A stretch of 18,407 nucleotides of DNA from Vicinamibacteria bacterium (GTDB taxonomy: Bacteria > Acidobacteriota > Vicinamibacteria > Vicinamibacterales > UBA2999). Each line of letters opens with the position of its first letter. Position 1 is the stretch's first letter. Positions 14,529-18,407 of the stretch are shown piece after piece. The stretch spans positions 1 to 18,407 of the forward strand of contig JAICEG010000041.1 in the NCBI GenBank assembly GCA_025924295.1, given 5' to 3'. The notes beneath the pieces were generated by a model. That model had not been told where the DNA came from and did no database searches. It saw only the letters and a list, made by a program, of their open reading frames with translations. The position numbers were made by a program, and so were the translations under genes.

Positions 14529-15188
14529 TTACGTGGCAAATGAATCCGCGAGGTGTGCTTTGAGGCTCTGCACCAGGCGATCCATGTCCCGATGAAAGTC
14601 GGGATCCGAGCGAACGGCGATGCCGTTGCGGTACGCCAATGCGGACAACGTCGGTGGTAACTGGCTTTCTTCCGGTACCGACGCACCTCGAACCAGGACC
14701 GGGATCACGGGAATGTCACGCTGGAGGGCGGTCTCCAGTTCGATGCGGACGAAATCCCTGGGATTGTCCAGGCGTCGAGTTCCCTCAGCCGTCGCCGTCG
14801 TGAGCCACTGGTCACCCATCACGACGAGCACTACATCGCAACTGCTGATCGTCTTTTGCAGGTGCTCCCGAAAATCGAGCCCGAGCGGAATCGAGTCCAC
14901 GTCTTTGAAGACCTGCGCCTTCTCGAAGGCTAGCGTCAACCTATCGTAGATACGACCGGTCACGTCCGCACTGTCCTCGCGACGATAGGAGAGGAAGATC
15001 CTCTGTTCTGCGCGAGCCTGCTCGACCGGGATCGACGGTGGTGTTGGACTCGACCCGTGGCGTGGTGCCGTGGACTTCGTGCGGTTCTGGCTGGACTTCT
15101 GTGCGTGCCAGATGCTCCGGCCAAAAAGGATCAGCAGGATTGCACCGATCCCTAACAGCACGGCTACGCCGAGGCCGTCGACAGTCAT
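14529..15188 (-). CDS. Membrane-anchored TIR-domain protein
   Basis: With the ATG at 15188 the protein has 219 residues; a GTG at 15215 would add 9, and neither has a clear Shine-Dalgarno. Residues about 7-24 form one transmembrane helix (VAVLLGIGAILLILFG), followed by a flexible Ser/Thr/Pro-rich linker (30-60). The TIR domain covers about 62-212: RIFLSYRREDSADVTGRIYD, VFKDVDSIPLGLDF, CDVVLVVMGDQWL, and DNPRDFVRIELETALQ with Glu150 as the predicted catalytic glutamate. The TIR domain is probably cytoplasmic, tethered to the inner membrane. The neighbour on the other strand is the NDT-like gene; the two starts are 130 bp apart, so they may share regulation. Likely an NADase-type immune or signalling effector. 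Confidence 0.85.
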   Translation of the reverse strand: MTVDGLGVAVLLGIGAILLILFGRSIWHAQKSSQNRTKSTAPRHGSSPTPPSIPVEQARAEQRIFLSYRREDSADVTGRIYDRLTLAFEKAQVFKDVDSIPLGLDFREHLQKTISSCDVVLVVMGDQWLTTATAEGTRRLDNPRDFVRIELETALQRDIPVIPVLVRGASVPEESQLPPTLSALAYRNGIAVRSDPDFHRDMDRLVQSLKAHLADSFAT

Positions 15189-15289
15189 ATAAACCCGGCG
15201 CCACGAGTGCAACACACAGTGCCGCCCCTGGCGATGCTGATGGCGAAGTCTAGCACCTGGTCCGGGCTTCCGGCCGATGCACCGTTAAA

Positions 15290-15318
15290 GCCAGCCTATC
15301 GGTTAGTATCGCCAGCCT
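15290..15318 (+). promoter_or_regulatory. GCCAGCCT direct repeats flanking a -10-like box before the NDT-like gene
   Basis: GCCAGCCT occurs at 15290-15297 and again at 15311-15318, 21 bp centre to centre (two helical turns). TTAGTAT (15303-15309) lies between them and ends 9 nt before the GTG start. This looks like an operator over the promoter of a leaderless gene in the divergent intergenic region. Confidence 0.4.
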
Positions 15319-16329
15319 GTGCCACCAAATTCGACTTGCCCGATCTGCGCGCGGTTCGACGCGTCGTTGACATTCGACCTGCGAGATCCGACGACCGGCG
15401 ACGAAACGCTCTGCCACGTCGGTTGCCCCCGCTGTGGCAACTATCGCATCGCCGAGCGCGATGGTGAGGCACTCGTGAAGCACATCCCCCAGACGCTCGA
15501 TCCTGACCGTGCCGACGAGCCCCGCCACGTGGATCCTGGTGCTCGCGCTGCCGCGTTTCCGCTCGATCGACTGCATCTCGTATCAGGCTACCTCCGAGAA
15601 CTGACCGCACGCGGGCGGGATGACACGATGGTGTCGGCCGAGAGCGCGACGACGATGGCCGACGCTGCGCCTGCCACGGTGCCCGAGCGTTCGGAGAGGT
15701 TGCTCCTGACGCTCGCGGCCATGAGCGAATCCGCCGGCAAGCGGCACAACATACACGGGCCACGCGACCGCTCCCTCGCCTATTGCACGAGCGGCGGCGA
15801 GCTGATGTTCCTGCTGCACCACCTGCTGCAGGACGGGCTGCTCGATGGGCCTCCGGTGCGATCGGATCCGCCCATCTTCGACTGGGCGGCGGTCAGCCTG
15901 AAAGGGTGGGCACGGGTGGAACAGTTGCGTGCCGGTTCCACGTCCTTCGCGCAGGCATTCGTGGCCATGACCTTCGATCCCGACCTGGAATGGATCTACA
16001 CCGAGTCGATCGCGCCCGCTGTCCAGAAGGCCGGCTACCAACCGCTCATCCTCAGCCGCCAGGAGCACGCGGATCGCGTCGACGAGCGGATCGTCCTCGA
16101 ACTGAATCGCAGCCGGTTCGTTGTCGCCGAGTTCGCACAGCACCGGCCCAGCGTGTACTTCGAGGCGGGGTACGCGGTCGGCCGTGGCTTGCCAGTGATC
16201 TGGACCTGCCGGGTCGACGACTACGAGCGCGCCCACTTCGACACGCGGCAGTACAACCACATCGTGTGGCGGACGGCTGACGAGTTGAGAGACCGCCTGT
16301 ACACGCGCATCAAGGTGGTCGTCGGCTGA
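15319..16329 (+). CDS. Zinc-ribbon protein with C-terminal nucleoside deoxyribosyltransferase-like (TIR-related) domain
   Basis: A 336-residue protein. The N-terminus has a likely zinc ribbon, C7-PI-C10 and C36-PR-C39, with an extra Cys32. A middle helical region (about 80-205) has a winged-helix-like segment (GGELMFLLHHLLQDGLLDG). Residues about 211-334 match the nucleoside 2-deoxyribosyltransferase-like fold: AFVAMTFDPDLEWIYTESI, YQPLILSRQEHADRVDERI, SRFVVAEFAQHRPSVYFEAG, GLPVIWTCR and HFDTRQYNHIVW. Glu282 in VYFEAGYA is the expected catalytic residue. This fold is related to TIR and cleaves N-glycosidic bonds; its target (NAD or nucleotide) is unknown. The GTG start is forced: a TAG lies in frame 15 bp upstream and the zinc ligands begin at residue 7. 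It is divergent from the membrane TIR gene. Confidence 0.82.
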   Translation: MPPNSTCPICARFDASLTFDLRDPTTGDETLCHVGCPRCGNYRIAERDGEALVKHIPQTLDPDRADEPRHVDPGARAAAFPLDRLHLVSGYLRELTARGRDDTMVSAESATTMADAAPATVPERSERLLLTLAAMSESAGKRHNIHGPRDRSLAYCTSGGELMFLLHHLLQDGLLDGPPVRSDPPIFDWAAVSLKGWARVEQLRAGSTSFAQAFVAMTFDPDLEWIYTESIAPAVQKAGYQPLILSRQEHADRVDERIVLELNRSRFVVAEFAQHRPSVYFEAGYAVGRGLPVIWTCRVDDYERAHFDTRQYNHIVWRTADELRDRLYTRIKVVVG

Positions 16330-16349
16330 GCGGCGTTCAGGAACGTCGT
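16330..16349. repeat. 20-bp direct repeat, right copy
   Basis: GCGGCGTTCAGGAACGTCGT, one base different from the left copy at 14478. It begins immediately after the TGA of the NDT-like gene. Confidence 0.7.
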
Positions 16350-16363
16350 CACGCCTGCGACGA

Positions 16364-16609
16364 ATGTCAGATTCGGACAGACGACCCGGGCCAGCTCGAT
16401 CTAAGCTTCAGCTGGATATGCCGACCCGCCCGTGCCCGCGCTGTCAGCGCACCGGCCGATTTCTGAAAGACTCTTCTTCCATCGCACTGGTGGACTACTA
16501 CCGCTGCGACTTCTGCAACGAAGTCTGGTGTCTCGACAAGTCCGATCCGGACAAACCGCACCGGATCGTGACCGTGCCCAGGAAGCCGGAACAGGCGGAA
16601 CCCAGTTAG
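16364..16609 (+). CDS. Small zinc-ribbon protein
   Basis: An 81-residue protein, or 63 residues if the internal ATG at 16418 (MPTRPCPRCQRTGRF) is the true start; neither start has a good Shine-Dalgarno. Two CxxC pairs, CPRC and CDFC, about 24 residues apart make a one-zinc ribbon, with the strand VDYYRCDFCNEVWCLD between and after. The tail is Pro/Lys/Glu-rich and polar. Such stand-alone ribbons are common hypothetical proteins in soil bacteria. The role is unknown; nucleic-acid or protein binding is possible. It lies 34 bp after the NDT-like gene on the same strand, just outside the right 20-bp repeat, so it may be cotranscribed with it. Confidence 0.7.
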   Translation: MSDSDRRPGPARSKLQLDMPTRPCPRCQRTGRFLKDSSSIALVDYYRCDFCNEVWCLDKSDPDKPHRIVTVPRKPEQAEPS

Positions 16610-16708
16610 CCGATCCTCAGCGTGGCCGGCAGCTGCGGGCCGCTCGACTCACATTCTCCTGACGCACCAGACGTTGTGCTCGCGTCGGTCCCAGCCTAAC
16701 CTAGGCGC

Positions 16709-17239
16709 ATGCTCAGGACTGGATTGACTCTGTTCGTCGTATTGGCGGCGTGTGGGGTGTCGGCGCTGGCGCAGGAGCCGTCAGCGAACGAGGCACAGCA
16801 GGTTCAGGCAAACATGAACCAACTCATGCGCGGCGTTCTGTATCCGGCAGCCAACGTGGTGTTCTTCGCGCAAGCCGACGATCCGGGAACCGTGAAACCC
16901 ATCCCGGGCAACGACCCCGCGATGGCGACCGACCCTCTCACCAGCACCTATGGAGGCTGGCAGGCGATCGAGAATGCAGCGATGGCGCTTGCCGAGTCCG
17001 CGAACTTGCTCTTGATTCCAGGGAGAGCCTGCTCCAATGGCGTGCCCGCTCCGATGAAGGACCCGGACTGGTCCAAGTTCGTCCGAGAGGTTCGTAGCGC
17101 CGGGATGAATGCTTACAAGGCGGCCCAGACCAGGAATCAGGACAAGATGATCGAGATCTCCGAAGAACTCAGCACCGCCTGCGCCGGCTGTCACCTGAAG
17201 TGGCGCAACCGGCGGACGCCGGCGGACCGCTGCAAGTAA
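16709..17239 (+). CDS. Class-II-like cytochrome c, exported
   Basis: A 176-residue exported haem protein. The haem motif CAGCH (Cys158, Cys161, His162) lies near the C-terminus, as in class II (cytochrome c'-type) four-helix cytochromes. The body is largely helical (NQLMRGVLYPAANVVFFAQ, WQAIENAAMALAESANLLL, FVREVRSAGMNAYKAAQ). The N-terminal signal is ambiguous: Ala21/Gln22 suits signal peptidase I, while VLAAC15 fits a lipobox, so it may be a lipoprotein. TAACCT ends 6 nt before the ATG, again without a good Shine-Dalgarno. It probably carries electrons in the periplasm; the partner is unknown. The deacylase gene follows 23 bp later. Confidence 0.85.
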   Translation: MLRTGLTLFVVLAACGVSALAQEPSANEAQQVQANMNQLMRGVLYPAANVVFFAQADDPGTVKPIPGNDPAMATDPLTSTYGGWQAIENAAMALAESANLLLIPGRACSNGVPAPMKDPDWSKFVREVRSAGMNAYKAAQTRNQDKMIEISEELSTACAGCHLKWRNRRTPADRCK

Positions 17240-17262
17240 GAGCTCACCCAGCCCTGACCCTC

Positions 17263-17748
17263 GTGTCTGCAACACCCGCCGTGCACGCGCTTCGACGCCT
17301 CGGCATCGCTTTCACCGAACATGTTTACCGTTACGAGGAACACGGCGGGACCCGGGTCTCCTCGCGAGAACTCGGCGTGTCTGAACACGCTGTCGTGAAA
17401 ACCCTGGTCATGGAGAACGAACGGAAGCAGCCGCTCATTGTCCTCATGCACGGCGATCGTGAAGTGTCTCTGAAGGCGCTCGCACGCGCCATCGGGACAA
17501 AGACCGTGGCAATGTGCCGGCCGGAGGTGGCCGAACGGCACACCGGCTACCTGGTTGGAGGGACGTCTCCGTTCGGAACGCGGAAGCCGCTACCCGTTTA
17601 CATCGAGCGGACGATCGTCGATCTCGAGGTGGCATACGTCAACGGCGGCCGTCGCGGCTTTCTGGTCGGGCTCGCACCGGCAGCTCTCGTCACCGCGTTG
17701 CACGCGACCCTCGTGGATGTCACCGACCAGCCCGCCTCCCCTCTCTGA
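17263..17748 (+). CDS. ybaK: YbaK/EbsC-type aminoacyl-tRNA deacylase
   Basis: YbaK-family enzymes hydrolyse mischarged tRNA, classically Cys-tRNA(Pro), in the cytoplasm. The family signs are present: N-terminal TPAVHALRRLGIAFTEHVY, the central VVKTLVMENERKQPLIVLMHGD (Lys46 of the conserved AVVKTLV), GGTSPFGTRKPLPVY and YVNGGRRGFLVGL. With the GTG at 17263 the protein has 161 residues, the usual family length; a GTG at 17200 inside the cytochrome gene would add 21 unrelated residues and is rejected. No clear Shine-Dalgarno is seen. It starts 23 bp after the cytochrome gene and may be cotranscribed, but no functional link is evident. Confidence 0.88.
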   Translation: MSATPAVHALRRLGIAFTEHVYRYEEHGGTRVSSRELGVSEHAVVKTLVMENERKQPLIVLMHGDREVSLKALARAIGTKTVAMCRPEVAERHTGYLVGGTSPFGTRKPLPVYIERTIVDLEVAYVNGGRRGFLVGLAPAALVTALHATLVDVTDQPASPL

Positions 17749-17819
17749 TCATCAGCTCCAGGTTTGTTCACACCGACCCGCTCATTCGTTTAGGGAGATG
17801 TACAGACTGCGAGACAGCC

Positions 17820-18407
17820 ATGCGAAGCGGTACTTATCGTGGTGTCAGCGACGAGCTGACCGTTGAAATCCGTGTCGACCAGACCGGCACGCACGCTGCG
17901 GTGAGCGGCGATATCAACCTCCGGTCAACGTTCGTGGCGTCATTCATCGCGACGGCGCCAACATTCAGTGATGGCATGGTAGCGGGCGCCGTGCAGTTCC
18001 GCGGCAACCCACGGCTGTTTACCGGCGCGATCGAACTGAAGGCCGACGATCGCGGTATCGGCGTGTTCCAGCTTGGGGTCGATCTCGAGGGCGGCTTCAG
18101 GGACATCGTCGCCGGGCGCGCCGAGTGGTCCAGCAGCCGGCTGCGAAAGCTCACGATCGAGGTCGACGGCCTCGCCGGCATGCCGTTCTACCGTTCATTC
18201 AAGAACCGGGCAGGCTCCGAGATCAGCATCGAGTCGGCGTTCGCCACGGCCGGCTTCGATGTGCAGGTGATCGTGGACCCGTTCGAAGGCGGCCAGTCCA
18301 ATGGCGCAGCCAAGGACGGATTCACGTATGCCGAGTTGCACCGCGCCATGCGCGAGCGCCGCAACCCGCCTCCGGCCGATCGCCTGCAAGCGCACGTATT
18401 CGTCGCC
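17820..18407 (+). CDS. Large unknown protein, N-terminal 196 residues (runs off window)
   Basis: The frame from the ATG at 17820 stays open to the end of the window. It begins MRSGTYRGVSDELTVEIRVD with no signal peptide, then a beta-rich region (about 10-120) with a repeated hydrophobic/polar pattern (FVASFIATAPTF, AVQFRGNPRLFTGAIEL). Residues 121-150 read GMPFYRSFKNRAGSEISIES, followed by AFATAGFDVQVIVDP and FTYAELHRAMRERRNPPPAD. The layout recalls bacterial proteins in which such a beta-rich N-terminus precedes an HExxH metallopeptidase domain, but that region is beyond the window and the idea rests on memory only. GAGA 6-9 nt upstream is a weak ribosome-binding site. Confidence 0.6.
   Translation, partial: MRSGTYRGVSDELTVEIRVDQTGTHAAVSGDINLRSTFVASFIATAPTFSDGMVAGAVQFRGNPRLFTGAIELKADDRGIGVFQLGVDLEGGFRDIVAGRAEWSSSRLRKLTIEVDGLAGMPFYRSFKNRAGSEISIESAFATAGFDVQVIVDPFEGGQSNGAAKDGFTYAELHRAMRERRNPPPADRLQAHVFVA

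Overview
The window is GC-rich bacterial DNA, most likely from an Acidobacteriota genome (Vicinamibacteria-like). This is an inference from four signs: a remnant of an ADOP-type (acidobacterial duplicated orphan permease) MacB/FtsX permease tail at 10119-10397, a BtuB/FepA-sized TonB-dependent receptor, several starts that look leaderless, and repeated blocks of degenerate 7-bp repeats between genes. No species can be assigned from the sequence alone.

Left flank (1-5250, all minus strand): the N-terminal part of a CheA kinase, a HAMP-less methyl-accepting chemotaxis protein, a small secreted coiled-coil protein and a TonB-dependent outer-membrane receptor. Next comes a tRNA cluster (5320-5832): Arg(UCG), Arg(CCG) and Lys(CUU). 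The two Arg genes and their 3' flanking hairpins look like a tandem duplication, and the spacers carry phased heptad repeats.

Downstream of tRNA-Lys lies an accessory region (about 5833-12630) built from defence-type genes and gene debris: a TPR-like fragment, an intact TIR-TPR protein, a decapitated TIR C-terminus, a pentapeptide-repeat-TIR protein, a small unknown ORF, the permease remnant, a secreted protein with duplicated 6-Cys modules, and a TIR protein whose C-terminus resembles the N-terminal cap of NAL1-type trypsin-like proteins. Every intact TIR domain keeps the Glu expected for NAD hydrolysis.

A housekeeping-like gene follows, though its architecture is unusual: a transhydrogenase PntB domain III fused to an Fpr-like flavin reductase (12627-14201, minus). 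After it is a second defence-like module: a membrane-anchored TIR protein (minus) divergent from a zinc-ribbon plus nucleoside-deoxyribosyltransferase-like protein (plus). This pair is bracketed by a 20-bp near-identical direct repeat (14478 and 16330). The right flank holds a small zinc-ribbon protein, a class-II-like cytochrome c, a YbaK-type deacylase and the start of a large unknown protein.

The genes do not form one operon. The most interesting reading is a TIR-rich island next to tRNA genes, with four different TIR architectures plus one TIR-fold relative within about 9.6 kb. The strongest candidates for something undescribed are the divergent TIR/NDT-like pair and the TIR-NAL1-cap protein.
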